From NCBI RefSeq assembly GCF_000003605.2, contig NW_003112468.1, forward strand, positions 302,237 to 366,236: DNA of 64,000 bases, given 5' to 3'. Below, piece by piece: positions 1 to 15,600 of this stretch. The stretch is from Saccoglossus kowalevskii (lineage: Eukaryota > Hemichordata > Enteropneusta > Harrimaniidae). The notes below the pieces were generated by a model. It worked only from the letters and a program-made list of their open reading frames with translations, was not told the DNA's origin and searched no databases. Numbering within the stretch: the first letter of the stretch is position 1; the number at the start of each line of letters is the position of its first letter. The translations under genes were made by a program, and so were the position numbers.

Positions 1-3000
1 TTAAGAACAATATTACCCACAGTAGCACATTTTAAGTGACACCAATTATCCCGAAATAGTTCCAATTGTGTTCTGTATAATAAGTGTTTTTCTGCCTGAC
101 TTAATCCTTTCATTTGATATCGGTCATAACCGTCAGATTTTTTGTTTTTACAAGAACTAATTGCTGTTTCTAATTGGGGGATTTTTATTCTGGTCTTGCA
201 ATAGGTGTATTAAAAGGTACTTGGATGTCTTATTCCAATTGTATGAATACATTTGCTGCTCTAATATTGGAAATTAGTCTATTTGAGATGTATCAAAACT
301 AGAAATATTTACAAGAGCATTTGTTTAAAAGTGTTAAGTTAGCAGCGGTATGATACATTTAAGTGTAATGAGTGTACACATTCTATCTACAATATAGTCT
401 ACTATACGTATCTCTTTGGCGAAGCGACCGAAGGTGCTATACAATTGAACACTATTAACTTACAACAAATACTCATTATTGTTTGAATTGAATATTCATA
501 TTCGCCGAGTACAAATACTTACAACATTCAAAGAGATGTAAATATTGAACGGTTTTAAAACACAGTACCTCTATCGGATAATGTTCAGTAAATGTTGCCA
601 TTTACTAATAATATTTCAAGTGTATTTGGTGAGTTTTCAGCATAGCCTCTTACAACCATCTCCGCGAACAGGCAATCATGTCCCATTTGCAATGAGCGTC
701 GCTGACCTAATTTACCTGTTTCTACTTACACATGCACAAATTGATGCATTACTATGGTGTGCACTAACTCAAAAGAATCGTCTATACAGGGATGTACATT
801 ATCTAAATTGCTTTGCATCAATATAAATCGTGCTGTGTTGTTGTGATAAATATTTAAAGAATTACTAGTGACAGAGTTATCGTTAAGACACGTTTCCTTG
901 ATGTCGGTTGTATCCGTATTACTCGTAAATCGTTATCTAATTACGAGAACGTGACATAGTGACACATTATTTTGTTGGTAATGTAATTGACATCTGATTA
1001 CGTTAATGCTCAAACAATGCTTAATCGTTTATTTTGGCCCTTTTACAAATCGTGATGATGTTTTTCTGCACGGCCAAGAAATGTACCATGGTCTCACTAG
1101 AACAAATGTGCACCCGATAATTATAAAGATAAGATCGTTATTACGTTCACACCAACGTTTGTTTTACAAAGAGCATAATTACGACGGGCAGTGGATAATG
1201 CCATAATGGAGCTGTCTCGAAGATAGGAGATGTTTATGTTTATTGTGCACTTTTTCAATCGAACAATATTAGCTGCCAATGTCATAATAATACACATATA
1301 CATACATGTATATACAAATTTGCTGGAACCTATCAGCTTATTTAAAGTTTAACAACTGTTTTACTTGTCAATATATAAGAGCTTAAATTGCCTAATTGTG
1401 AGTACCTACTTTGAAATTAGTTAAATGTAAATACAGTTGTCCGTGGCACTAAAATTCAGTTTTGGAGACCCGCTGCGAATGGTTACAGGTATTGCACCCT
1501 TTCAAAATGGCTCAATACTCCGCCATATTCAAAATACAATATGAACGAAAACATATATACATATATTGATAGTTTTGTTTGATATTTCATACTTTCTGAT
1601 CGGAATGTGATCTAAAAATGTTGCATATGCAGAACTCACAACAGTATTCGGTCGAATAAAATAAATCATTATAAACATAACAACATACAGCCATCCATAT
1701 TCTTCTACTGACATTTGCAATGTCAATATGGTCATGTGACAAATGTCAAGCCTAATTTGAAATATTCCGTATTGAAGAGATTGATGAATACATAAGTAAA
1801 TTGATTGACAAATCACATAAGGCCTAACCATAGTCTTGAGAACCTTGCAGCCACAATGTCTAGGTCACGTGTATATCTGTGCTACGAATAAACTCATTAT
1901 CCCATACGTCTCATTATCTTTGACCACATTCATTCAGTTTGTATGATTTAATTAACTACTTGCACAATTGATTGACAGTTAGACATTACCAGTAACCAAT
2001 CACCACATTAAATAGAGCAAGGTCAGGTAGCAGCGCATCTACTTGTTATTCATCAAAGCTGACTGCTGATTGGTTGTATGTATCTACCACGTGTTACTGT
2101 ATATTTTGGCTGAGCCATCAACAATCTTTCAGCATGACTGATTCAAATGTGTGCGCTTGTCTATAAACGTCTATAAACATCCAACTAAAACAGCAAAACA
2201 CATTGCATACAATTATCTGGAACTGTGCGTTGTAATCGAAAACTAAATATCACTATCACTGATATGCCTGCACAACGAATATTTAGGATTCAAAGAACGA
2301 CACACTGTCCAGTATTGCTTGTTATAACTCACCATTATCAGTATTAGAATTTTTATGACGTCATTGTTACTCTCACACGATAACTAACGTAACTAAATTT
2401 GTTTAATTTTGATGATAGAGGTGATTTATAATAACAATAATGTATCCGCACAGTATTATAATTGGATTCGGAGAAGGGTATAGACGAGATAATGTGTGTG
2501 GCTTCTACTGGCAAATTATTGTCATATACCTTTCTCATCAATACGGTGATGTGATGAATTCATTATTGTTTAAATAACAAGACAAGGTCAGAATATGTGC
2601 AATAATTAAGCGAATCAAATACGTATACACAACACTTTACTGTAAAGATGCAAGAGAATTTTAGCGAAAACAAATACATTTTATATATACGTACTCAGGG
2701 ATGCATGTCATAAAATTAATAATGACTCGGAAAATATATTCAGAGCAACGACTTTAGTTTCTCGTGGTAACTATGAATACTTTAAATAGTCCATTTGTGG
2801 GTTTCTGGTACCCGTGATATTGTTGATTACGTCAGCGGCCTGTAGTAGGTGCATGACAGTCGTGTGCAACAAAGTGCGCTAGGCGACTAACTATTTCTGG
2901 GTTTAGCGATTCTTCGAATCCAACAGCTATCTGCCAAGTAGCGATGTAATAGACTATGTTAATGATTATAACATGACTGGTTGCAAACGAGGCTGAACGT

Positions 3001-6000
3001 ACTCAAACGAATATACCACGTGACACTAAAACTCGCAAATAGTTTTCAGTTATCAATGTTGTCTCTCTATTTTGTTCTATCACAACCTAAAGGCGATTTC
3101 CATAGACTGTGCATGCACGTATTGTGTGTACAGTGTTTACTTGTATACCAGAAAATCATATTCGGTATGGGTTCCATGCGTATAAAATATTATAAAACTG
3201 TTTAATTTTGTTGGAGTCAATGGCTCAGAAAAATCTGGTTCTCCTGAAATTAAATCGGTTTACATTACTCGAAGGCGCATGACTTGGACGCTTTGATGTA
3301 TGGTATGATGTACGTTGAATAATTAATCCCATATTCACACAGCTGGGTCTTATGAGAACACGGAGTGGCGGAACTACACATCTGATCACTTTTATGTTTC
3401 AAATCGACATCTTAAAAGATTTTTGACTCATAAATTGATATTACAGATCAAAAGCTTGTAACTCTGGATATAAAAAAATCATGCGTCATCATTTAGTAGA
3501 CGTAAATAAGTTCAAGCTCCTCAAACATTCAACCTGATAGTTTCTTCGTCCAATAAAATTAGCAGTACCTTCTTTCTCTCATTATAATGACAATCGTTTC
3601 CGTTTTTGAAAATCAGTTTCTTAATAGTTAAAACGTGTCACGTAAATTATACTGATACATTCGCCCACGCCATCATCGTAGCACTCAAATTACTTATAAT
3701 CCTAGCGCAATCCAAATTGGAGACCGCACAGCTATGTATATATATATATTTGCACATAAGTGTTTTTTCATGATGTGAATAGACACCCATCAGAACAAAA
3801 TATATTATGAAACAAACCTTAGCATATAAAGGCGATTCTTTTAAATAGTTAATCTTTCAACTAGGTTTAAATTGAGATTAGATGTCAACATCTAATGATA
3901 TATAGTGCTCACAAACAATACCACGGCGATCGTTATGCAAACTTGATCATTTGTGATAAGCCACCTTTCATTAATGTTACGAACACGTATCCAGTCTATC
4001 AATTTCATTTGACCATGCAAACGGAATGTCAACAATTGTGTCTTAACTACCCAGTGTCAACAGAAAGAGATGATGTGAAGAACCGTAGTTATTTAGGCAC
4101 ATGCGGCCACGAAAGCAACTGAATGGTTTATATAAAATCGGAAACTAAACGCAACACTTATATATCTAAAGTGCTTCTGTTTCTGATATAATTGTCGTAA
4201 CGTCTCAATTGATGACACGGTTGTTCATTTAACGAGATTTACGCTGAATGTATATCATCATACAACACGCATCTTAAAAACAACGTGTATAACGTAAGAC
4301 ATATATATCTCTCTAATTTAATCTGTCATTAAGCAACTTGTTTTGGATGATCAAATGTACATGCTGATGTGAGGGACGTGGTTGTAATTCTGATATTAGG
4401 TGTTGACGTATATGCTGATGTTAGTACTGTGTTTGTAATTGTAATCGTCAATGTCACGCTATGGATTGTGAATCAATACTGAATAAACTACATAATGTCT
4501 TCAACATAATATAACATAACTGAACTCATTTTACACATAGTAAAACACTGTTTGGATCATAATTTGCTGATAAGTTTCGTGTGTTAGCAAATATTAACAA
4601 TTGCGAAAGAAACCTGATAATAGAAAAATAAATTAAGCGGATTTTGACATTTAACAATTATATTTTAACGACAGGTTTACTTTATTATATGGGTCAAGAA
4701 ATCATTGCTTGCTAACAACGTAATGCTACATATACACACGTCATTAATTTTAACTATCCTTATTTTAAGAACTCAGTTCCGATTGAGTACTTTGCGTAGC
4801 ATGTTACTAGATACACGGCATTTAAAATGTCATCGACTATTTTTAGAACGAAAAAAGGCGTAATGTAACACAATTACAGTTTATGGTCTGTGAACAAAGC
4901 GGTAACAGAACGCCTGTAAATGGTGTCGTATTGTCCCTTGAGAGCTTGCAATGCAATTATTACTCTCATCGTAGGCCAGTCTAACGCCCTTCCATGTGAA
5001 TGAATGCCGTAATGGAATAGCAAATCACCCACATTTTACGGGTTATCAAAACACTGAATTCGAATCAAAAAAACTAGTAATGCTCATCAGGACCGTGTCT
5101 AATGAACATCCATCCCGTCTGATAGACGATGTCAGTTGAAATCACGCTATCATTGCAGTGAATGGTACAACGTTCCCACAAAGATTTCTACACAACACAC
5201 CAGTTAGGAATTAGAATTGGAACCAGCGAAATATTCATTTTCATATTCATGATGAAACGTAAACATATATGATCATGTGTGTTTGATCATCATGGTAGAC
5301 TCTATTTCCAGTCTCTGTCACTCGTGTATATTCTCGGTGGCGGAAATCCGGGCATTTTCACCGCATGGCAACCATCACGGTGAAAATAAAGGCCAAAAAC
5401 TCACAGAAAACGGTACTTTGGGAAGGTTGTTGAGACTCCCCTGAATAGTGTAACAAGCTTAGCCCTACGTGTGTAACATATATAAATTTGGTTGTTAAGG
5501 ATTACTTCAAAGTTGAGTTTGTGTTGTTTTCTCGAACTTTCACCGGCTCTTTACTCGGCGTTCCCCGTTTTATTACGTGTCATTATCATTATACAAAGGG
5601 ACACAGACTATACACAGCGTTAAGAAAATGGAACCGAGGATAATTTGATGGAAACATGAAATGTGCATGATTTATGCACTGTGTATGCGTCTCGTGTCTA
5701 AATTACAAAACATGCGTACAATTAACGAAAAGGTTTTGAGACAGGCATACGACCCTTCATAACATGACTGTCGCTAATGCAACAAACGCAACACACAAAT
5801 CAATACTAATATAAGATGTCAAATCATACAATTATTCCGGGAATACTTTAGTGAATATAAAGTGAGAACAATCAGTCTATTTAGATTATCATTATTATCA
5901 ATACAACGAAAGACATATTGTGCAAAGAAAACATGTTAATCGCACACAATTTTTATTTTTGCATCAGACGCTTCACCCACACTTCCACGCACATTCAACC

Positions 6001-8015
6001 AAATTATGACCAGTTTGGTATTCGTATTTTCCATATTACATTTAATCAATTAATATAAATTCAATGTGTTTGATCACACATAGCGGAAACAAATCCAATG
6101 ATGAATACCAAACCATAGAACTGTGTCGATTCATGATGATATAGATGTTAGACTGACCTATTGAGAAACAAATAGGAGTTGCAATATTGGATTTGCACAT
6201 AAATTAAATGAGACATATTTGTGGGATTCAATATTAACCATATTTATATATTTATATATACATAACAACGGGGTAAATTATATTCAAAATACTGGTATAG
6301 ATTGTGGAACTGAATACGTTTGGTTGTATCATGACACGTATTGTAAACATACCGAATATATGCAAGGTTGCAAATATGACACAACACTAGATGTCTCGTG
6401 AACTAGTGAGGCACGTAATTCAAGAAATTAGGGTCAAGGAAACCTTAGTCAATTAACATATTAGGGTTATGACATCGAATAATATTAATTTATTGTTCAT
6501 AAATAACAAAGACAAATTACTCACACAATTCTAATATTTAAAATGAATGCGTAATGAACCATAGTGTTTTCTAAAGTCAATGAACTCGTGTTCCTTTGTT
6601 TGTCTGCTAGTTCATTTGATAACCCGGTAAAAGAATATATACATGACACATTAAAACAGACACGGATATGAATATCCTATCAAAATGAAGACTGGGAGAA
6701 TATATTTATGAGCACATTCTGATTACGTGGAAGTACCTAATAACATTATATTTACCATTGTATTTTATAGCCCCAACCACATAATGTACACGGTGAGCCT
6801 TAACGTATGTTTAATCTCTGAGATCGTTTTGGAAATCAACCTAAAGTTGTATAATTAGTATTCTACTCAAGATCGTGGATTTACCTATGAATTATATACA
6901 CGTAATCTTATTTATCCCCAATCCATCATTCGATCCGTGGCTATACTTTACATAGCCTATATTTATTTTGACGGGTTACCGACTTCATTTCGTGGCACTG
7001 AGATATTTACGTCAGCACGAATGAATGATTGTGAAACTTAGCCTATATGTGGTTTTAAATAATTCAGTTATGCATTCCCGTCATTACATTTGGATCAAAG
7101 AAAGATGACCACCTCGTTGTCGATTTAATAACACATGTCGTTGTCAAGAAAGTTGACTGGAATTAAAATTATTCACCCGAATTTGTGTAAGCGTTGAATC
7201 TTGGAGTCAAATGAAATGTGACTGTGCTCTACACGCCAATATTACAATAAATACAAGTCATAAGCCCGAGAAAATAGCTGTCGATTTTTAAAGCGGGACT
7301 TTATGTGCTAGTTAAAAATCACTCTGCTTATAATATTGTAGAATAAATTATACAGCAAATAATGATGTCTTCTTGAGCACGTATATCAATTACTACTACA
7401 CATCATTTGTCTCGTCAACATCAATGGCACATTAGCGGTCGTAAAAATAGATGGCTCAAGCCTTTAAAATAAGTGGTTTATGTTAATGTCACGTTTCTTG
7501 CAATCAACAATGCTCCATTCCTCAAAGTTGAACACATTTTAACCTAGAATTCTTTTGTAAATTTAACACAATCGTCCGTAATTACATAATCTATTACAAT
7601 GTTACACGTAATCTGACGCGTGGTTATTTAGGATCACCGTGTTACCACGTAGCATTCATAAAACCAAGAACACTGTTTGGTTCAAAATTATTTGTTTAAA
7701 TATAAGCATTCACGACCGAATGCATGATTATTGTTAAATCTGTGACATGTTCTGACACGCCATTAAGGGGGACCATCGGATTATACTGAATGTACAATTA
7801 CAACAATTAACAATTCGTTTTTATTCGCAAATTAGGTAATTCAATGCGAGGTAATGAGAACTCACAGCCCTAACAATATCTAAATCTAAATTCAAACCGG
7901 GAGATATTCCAGTTTGAATCCCACTCAGTAACTGAATAACAAAAAATAACGTCCATTTCAAAAAAATACAATCATGTATTATACTATTGTGTAAAATACC
8001 ATTTTATTATGTTGT
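1..8015. other. gene-free AT-rich stretch
   Basis: I see no recognisable gene. All open frames are under about 100 codons, AT-biased, and match no family I know. Small items: a TGACGTCA palindrome at 2356-2363; two imperfect copies of a 51-bp unit beginning ATGCTGATGT at 4361 and 4412; a hairpin with 10-bp perfect arms (ATTTTCACCG at 5354-5363 and its complement at 5378-5387). Short exons of a spliced gene cannot be excluded. Confidence 0.6.

Positions 8016-8092
<77 letters not shown>
8016..8092. repeat. (TAA)n microsatellite
   Basis: About 25 uninterrupted copies of TAA. No flanking element ends were recognised. Confidence 0.98.
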
Positions 8093-8317
8093 GGCTTCCA
8101 GTGCTATCGAAATTGCATTTAATTACCAATTAACAGAATGCTGAGTAAAGACATTTTGCGCATGTGACATACTGTTATACTATTTTGCTACGCAAAGTAA
8201 GCAAACATGCTCTATTCAAATCTATTTTTTGAAATATTCATTCCAACAAGAAAACATTGTTTATACCTGTAAGGCGTTTATGATGCAATTTAATGTAATC
8301 AAAGCCATAATATTGCA

Positions 8318-8491
8318 TAAAAGTGCTGCTGATTTGCACTGGCTCGGAAGATGAATTCTGATTGGCTAAAAAACAAAAAACTTGTGGCGTTGAATGCACG
8401 TTCATTCTCAGTAATGTTATGCAAATTAGAAATTCAAACTAGCTAATCATTTACAACCTTCCGAGCCAGTGCAGATTAGCCCTAAAAGTGC
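8318..8491. mobile_element. 156-bp MITE with 9-bp target duplication
   Basis: The element spans 8327-8482 and is flanked by identical 9-bp direct repeats TAAAAGTGC (8318-8326 and 8483-8491). Its ends are inverted repeats of about 24 bp sharing the core GCACTGGCTCGGAAG, with two transitions in the outer part. The interior (8351-8455) has no coding capacity. Short length, terminal inverted repeats and a target duplication define a non-autonomous DNA transposon. A duplication of 8-9 bp fits hAT, MULE, Merlin or P-type elements; the family is not assignable by eye. Nearly perfect ends suggest a fairly young insertion. Confidence 0.78.
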
Positions 8492-9342
8492 CTAACAGGT
8501 AGATGTGAACACCTTTAATTCAATGATCACTTTCATGCAATAGAACATTTTAAGTTTCTGTGTCACGTGAGTTTTGTGTTTAAGTGGAAATAATTATTTA
8601 TCATTTATAACACAACTAACCATTCTTTTGATATATGTCTCTGCAGTTAACATTTGATTTAGTACCTTGAACTTGTGGAAATGTGCAGTCGTTTGATATA
8701 ATGTTAGTAGACATGAATTGTTGACGGGTCGCGTCACGAACGAGCTGCGAACGAGCCTGCCTGCTACTGACGAAACCGAGCAACGTACCAAGCACACGAT
8801 AAAGCCGCAAATGGTATATTTATTCAAAGTACTGTTAGTGTTTGCTATGTAACCCCTTTGCAAAAAAACAACAACAACAAAAAGCATCTATTGCCTTGAT
8901 ATCAGCAATTAGTAGTCAGGAATGATAATAGTATATGGCATGAATTCTCTCTGATAACATTTCTGAGACAGATTTTCTAAAGAAATCATATTATAAGACA
9001 TTGCTGGACAATTCGTACTATCGCCCTACAATTGAATGATATCCACACTCTTATAAATTGCCTCTAAATGAACTTGAGGATAGGAACGCAATTATCTCAC
9101 AACTACATCAGCAATATACGATAGTATAAATTATTATGCCTAAAGGTAGACTGATTTACTTTCATTCAACCGAATTGATATTAATGCAACAAAACCACGG
9201 TTTTAGGAGAATAAATTACTCCCGTCAACGAGTCTGGCTTATCCAGTAATGACTGTACACAATCTAACGACGGTTATTTATTATTGATATCATTCCTTAT
9301 ACTTTAATTCCTGGAATTAATTTATATTCTTGCTCTGGATAA
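8492..9342. other. no gene seen
   Basis: A 97-codon minus-strand frame (8594-8887) has an AT-driven composition and no recognisable domain. I treat it as chance. Nothing else was found. Confidence 0.55.
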
Positions 9343-9654
9343 TGGTCAGATGGTGAGTAGTTGATAATATGGGTTCTAACCAGACCATAGCTTGATATGG
9401 TCAGATGGTGAGTAGTTGATAATATGGGTTCTAACCAGACCATGGCTTGATATGGTCAGATGGTGAGTAGTTGATAATATGGGTTCTAACCAGACCATGG
9501 CTTGAATCAGATATGGTCAGATGGTGAGTAGTTGTTAATATGGATTCTAACCAGACCATGGCTTGATATGGTCAGATGGTGAGTTGTTGATAATATGGGT
9601 TCTAACCAGACCATGGCTTGATATGGTCAGATGGTGAGTAGTTGATAATATGGA
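9343..9654. repeat. 55-bp minisatellite, about 5.7 copies
   Basis: Units begin TGGTCAGATGGTGAGTAGTT at 9343, 9398, 9453, 9514, 9569 and 9624. The fourth interval is 61 bp because of a 6-bp insertion. Copies differ by only a few bases, so the array is young or homogenised. GACCAT near the unit end and ATGGTC at the next unit start form a short inverted pair at each junction. Confidence 0.97.
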
Positions 9655-12600
9655 CATTTTATTGCATCTCAACCAACGAATACGACATTCCAAGTTTTGG
9701 TATTTCGCTCTGGGAAATAAAGGTTTTGACATGAGGTGAAATGACATGAAATAACTAGATTTCTAGGGTGAGTTTGACTTTCTGTCAAACGCAGTGTCGT
9801 CAATATTCGTCCGAGTAATCTTTGCAACAATACACATAAACACGATTGCAATGGCTAATTGCATACAAAGCATGAGACAATATAGCCTTTGAAAATTAAG
9901 GAACGACCATCATAAAACACTAAAATCTACCATGTAATAACCAGAATGAGATAAACTACCCCTGTTTTGTGCAAGAGTTCCTGACAACTTGTTACATAAA
10001 TAATTACAGTTATGTCATATTGGGTAATCCTTGTCCATGTCGTCCACTTTAAACATTTCTGTATTGTGAGTAACCTTGATTAAATCTTAAAATTTACTAT
10101 ATAAGTTGAATTGGGCTAGATGCTGCTTGCTAAGAACCATCTTACAATAGAAACCAATGCTTTTAGTAGTATAAGTTTAAATACTCTTCTGGTTAAATCA
10201 GCTGAAGATTTGAAAACACCTCATTAATTTAAAAGATATCACCAAATGAATGTTTCTGTAATTGACGATGATACACATAGTAAAAGACACACTTATTATT
10301 TATTCTAGACTATATTTTAGTTTACCAGTTTGAATTTTAAGAATAGTTAACCTTTACCACTGTCACAGTTTAACATATTCTAAAAAGAATTGTGGTGTTA
10401 TAAAGCAGAATGGAGCGAAAATTGTGGCAAACATCTTGCACCTACTAAAAACAAAGCTGTTTCTTTTATGTGGCAATATTATTATTTAAAAAAATCTAAT
10501 TAGTTAGTTCAATTAACTGTTTACATTGTGTTTAGTGCATAACAACACGAACATAAATAGTAATACAGATACAGAAATACGAAAAAAAACTTACCTAAAA
10601 AATTATCCACTGTTACGCTTCAGCGATGTGATATTCATGTGATTGCGCGTGGTGTTATCGTGTTATTGTTCTATATCTCCATATGTAAGTTTGGAATTGT
10701 GAAAACACAGTTTGCGTGCGTAACATTAATATAACACTCCGGGCACGTACTATAATTTCTTACAGACCTAACGTCTATCAAACAGGCTAAAGATATCCAA
10801 TATCCAATTGCGTATATAGCGAATAAAACAGACGCCTGTAATATAATAATTGTTGACAGGTTATGTGTGATTGATAATAGTACCCTACCATGGCAGTAAT
10901 TATCCCCCTCCCATTTGCCTGAGAAAGGAAACATCACCAGATTTTAAAAGTGGCATCAAAATAGTTTGTTATGTAGTAAATCTTCTCCAGCACGCTTTCT
11001 TTGCGCATGTACACTGTAATTGGCGTCATATTACAATCAAATAGGGTATGCATGACAAAAATGACATGTAGCAGGATAACATAAATTTTGATGACATAAT
11101 ATGTGAAGGTACAAGTTCAAGGCCACCGACAATAATCGGCAATAGAGAACAAAGAATAAAACAAAACTATTCAACTGAGCTAATAATTGTTTTAAATATG
11201 TGACTCCAGTGTTCGTATGTGATAAAGACCTAGAAACAATTCCGTATAGTCTAGCAAGGTATTGAATTGGTTAGAATATTGGCACATCCGTGTAGAAAAG
11301 TTGTCAAAAGCTTTGTTAAGCTGCGACCAATGGTAGTGTTTAAATGAGTCTCGTTACATTGCATTCTGAACTAGACACACAATCAACAGGTTCCAGACGT
11401 TTTCTTGTCACGATTCACCATACATATGTTTTTAGATATTGTGTTCCTCAAATTATTATACAATATTTTATTTTATATAACCTTAATATGATTAGGCAAA
11501 ATCTTTCAATAAGTAAACATCCATTGTCAACTGTCTTGCTTATTATACATTAGTTAGCTAAATTTCCTTTGTTTAAAATGGTTAGGATCATGTAGGAAGT
11601 GTAATGATAACTGTACTCCCCTTGGTATTTAATACAGTTAATCAGGAATAGAATTGCCTAGGCAATGACCACGTGAATTCAAAAAATTGAACAGAAATCT
11701 TCAAGAAAGTAATGTGGGTACGCCTTGCATCCAAAAGAAAAGACAGTAGGCATTCTTTTGTCATTAATAACTGCCGTTGTACAATTCAGCTGTCTGACTC
11801 CTCCTGTCTTCAATATTTCAAATCCAAATGGCTAATTTCTTTGGCAAGGACGTCAGCTTGCCGAAATAAAATGTGTACTAGATGATAAAGGTGCATCAAT
11901 AAATAAATGCATCAAATATATTCAAAAGGTATCTGTAAAAAAAAAACAGTTTTAAATTGACCGACAAAGCAGGAGGCAATTACTTATGTGCCCCCAGTGT
12001 GTCTTTATTTTTTATTTTCATCTACCCCGGTGTTGGATTTCTGTTAATAAAATCTGCAATGCAAAACGTCGTCAATTCAACTGCTGTACTCAGTCTGTTA
12101 AGATTAAGCGAGCACAGCGCTTGATCCCTGCGGCGAATGAAAGATGGTTTGTCACATCTCACTTGTCTTATGAATTAAATATACAGTCACATAATATAGT
12201 ACATCCCACATTCAAAACTGTGCATTGTCAGACATGTCAAAAAATACAATACATTTTTTTCTAAAGCGTATAAACAGAAGAAAGTTACAAACCTTCACAT
12301 TGCTCTCCGGTGTATGAACTTTTATATAACATAGAGATTGTACAATCTAATAATATTTAATCACATACAGACACTGTGTGGCACAAGATGCTTTGTCTGC
12401 CATCACCAAACTTTAAATAGAACTTACAAAATCAGTAGATTTCTGTATAAAGGTAGTATCGTTGAAATAGATAAATATCTCTTTTGCAATCAAGATGATT
12501 TGCTTCTTCACCTATTTTTTGAATATAAAGCGAGCATATTAAATTATTTAAGATGAGATGAGAAACTTGACCTCTCATTTGCTTTAGCCTGCCACAGTAA

Positions 12601-15600
12601 TGTCATCTTAATGACCACCACATCACATTGGTTTCCAAGATGTCAAACTATTTTCTTCACATACACCGCCAGCAAGGGTCAGAGAGACTGGCCTGTCTAT
12701 ATAGTGGTAGTTTTTCTAGTTTGTTCTAATCTGCTAGCGTTTACATGTGACCCCCAAGAAAAGAATAGCACCACTCCCAAATGAAATCAAAGAAAACAAT
12801 GTATTTTTAACTCTAAAATTTGTTGCAAGTCTATAGTTATGACAGAGGTAAAGAAAGAAAGAAAATTGCGAGTAGAGTAAAGTAAAGACGATAACCTAAA
12901 GGTAGATTACAATTACATTATTTGTTATATAAATAAAAAAAGCAAAATCAATACTGCCACTCAACATAACAACTCGATTTACTAAATTTACCGACTAATG
13001 ATAACTAAATAAAAGGTAGGCAGACATTCTGAAAACTTTTGAGTCATTGACTGTCGGAGGGGATATTGAATATGAAAGAAAGTCAAATGATACCGTTCCA
13101 ATGGCACGTAAAATAATTAGAAACTTGTTCACTATGTTTATATTAGTTAGAACTGCGGCTTGTGTGATGATGTCTCGGGCATATGTGACACGATGACAAC
13201 GGGTAAATAGAATAATTGAATTGAATAAAAGGTGAACATATTGTTAATTTGCGTGCAGATACCTTTGGAGTTCCAGGTCTGTCGTTAGGCCATACTTGAG
13301 ATATTACTACTGAGTTTGTATTCGTTTGTTTCGCATACATCAAATCTGTAAGCTTTTAATATAATCAGGAAACTTTTTTTTTGTTTAAATAAAAAAACAT
13401 AACGAATTTCCGATTGCGACGTATCGCTACTCTTTCAAATAGTGGTCATCGGTGCATTAAGAAGGTTACAAGTAGATCAAGCATCTGACGAAATAGACAT
13501 ACTATGCAATTTCCAAGACTATTAGTTTCAAAATGAATCTTTGTCTTGATTAAAACTTACCATGGCTACGTGTGTATTACATTGTTACATCGCAGATGAT
13601 AGCAACTCCATTTTCTTTTCACAAAAATTCTAACAATCTCGACACTTGATGCTTTGGGCCAATCATTTTTATCAAATAATTGTAGGTGTACTATTATCAT
13701 TAACTTCACTAGCCATGCCTAGTGGGAAACTTCACATATACCGCCGACGAATTTTAAAATAGGACTTTCACATCTTGCCGACCACAATTCCAGGAGCTAG
13801 TGTGCTATTATATAAGGATATCATGTTACAGGATATTACATATTAAAATATGATTTATGGCGCTTTTTGCTAATTGTGTCCGTTCGTCTAGGAAGAATGA
13901 CGCCTTGAATAACACTATATTATCTTACATCCGCTTGAATTCCAAACTACCTTAACAAAGCCCAATTATTTCAAATTCACGTTAATACGTAACAAAATAT
14001 AATGTTTAAATTACTCAGCATGCTATCTCTGCAACAGCATATACGGTTATGTAAAAATAAAAGCCGGTATCTCAGTTATTTCGTTCACTGTTGATATATT
14101 GTTCCTGTCTATTCAACAAGCTCGGTCGAACACACTCACTTGCGGACCTCAACCAAAGTCCCACCACAACATAGCATCCGGTAGCTAGTAAATTTCATCC
14201 AATGAATTTTGCCGTCAATCGGGTTGGGAATTGAAATCAGATCTACAAATAATTAGTCTGATTCAACGGTCATTACGTAATCGGTGAATATATAGAAATC
14301 AACATAATGCCACTGAATAGACAAATTTCCACATAGAATTATTATTGTTCACAATGATGTTCGTTAATATGGGAGAGCCTACTTGAACGATTTTAACACA
14401 AGATTTATATTATATAATTCACCTTATCGCGTTTAGTAGTATTCCTTTTAGCAATTTTGTTTTATTACTCACGTCATCATGTTTAGACGCAATTTTATAT
14501 GCGCTGAATGTTTTTATGAGGATAGTGGTATTAAAAATTACTAGTGTAAAATACGATTGCATGGGCTGTTATTGTCAGCGTTTTCCTTGATGGCTTAGCT
14601 TTATCCACATCTTACGGAAGTTATAACCTATTATCACGCGATCCGGGAAGTGGAATTACAATAAAAAATGTGTAGCGTGAGAGGACTCAGGTGTTGTATG
14701 TAACTATTAAACTAGACAGATTCCAGCATCAATGCTTGGCACGTTTCATTCAAAAAAGTGTAGGCTTTGTGTTCTCATTGACAATAATATATAACGTATT
14801 GACCTTACTGGGCAATAATAATAACGATTTTGTACGAATCAGGAAATAAGAAGCATTCAATATTTGCCTAGAGAATAACCAAAGACACGATTAAGTATTT
14901 TCTACGAGGTATTGTGTCACAGCTACATTTTTTTCTCGCAGCCCAAGCTGGGCTAGTGAAATGTTATTCAACACTAACAGTTGTTATTATGCCAGAAGTA
15001 ATAAGACTAACAATTGTTATAATTAAATAATGAACAAACACATTGGAGCCAATTGTGTTATTACGAGATGCTTTTATAAAGTACATTTACAGTCACAACA
15101 TCGTATTTTAGTAACAGGTTTTGTTCATTGGGTGAAAAGACATATAGAGTTGCAACAATCATTTATCTAGTGTTTTTTTTGCTGTGCTTCAAACTTTGTG
15201 TTTGGGATTTTTCTGTGAGGATATACTTTTTTATATCTTTGCTGTTAATTCACTTGAGTTCATTCGACTCTAGTCTCTTTTGAGATTATAGTGGGGTTTT
15301 CTAAAAAGTTGAGTTTATTTTGATTGGTTCATTTAAATTTTCATTGTTTGGATCATTATCATCATTGAAGTTGTCTGCCCCAAATCATACCTCGAATACG
15401 TTTTCAGTATAGTTGTGTGAGATATGTTATGCCTTATATTATATTACACGACAAGCTTTGTTTTCATCCAAAACAGCTAGCAGACCAGTGTGTCGACTCG
15501 GTCTAGTTGAATAAATAAAATATTTCTTAACAGTTTATCTGTTTTACAGTATTATTTTGGATTTGAAAGTCCATATATTAAAAGACGTTGAATTGCTTTC

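Noticed and set aside
5354-5387. Hairpin with ATTTTCACCG arms as a miRNA or terminator
   Set aside because: Only 10 bp of pairing and no supporting context.
7890-7922. ATTCAAAC/GTTTGAAT inverted pair
   Set aside because: Eight-base arms are expected by chance in 64 kb of AT-rich DNA.
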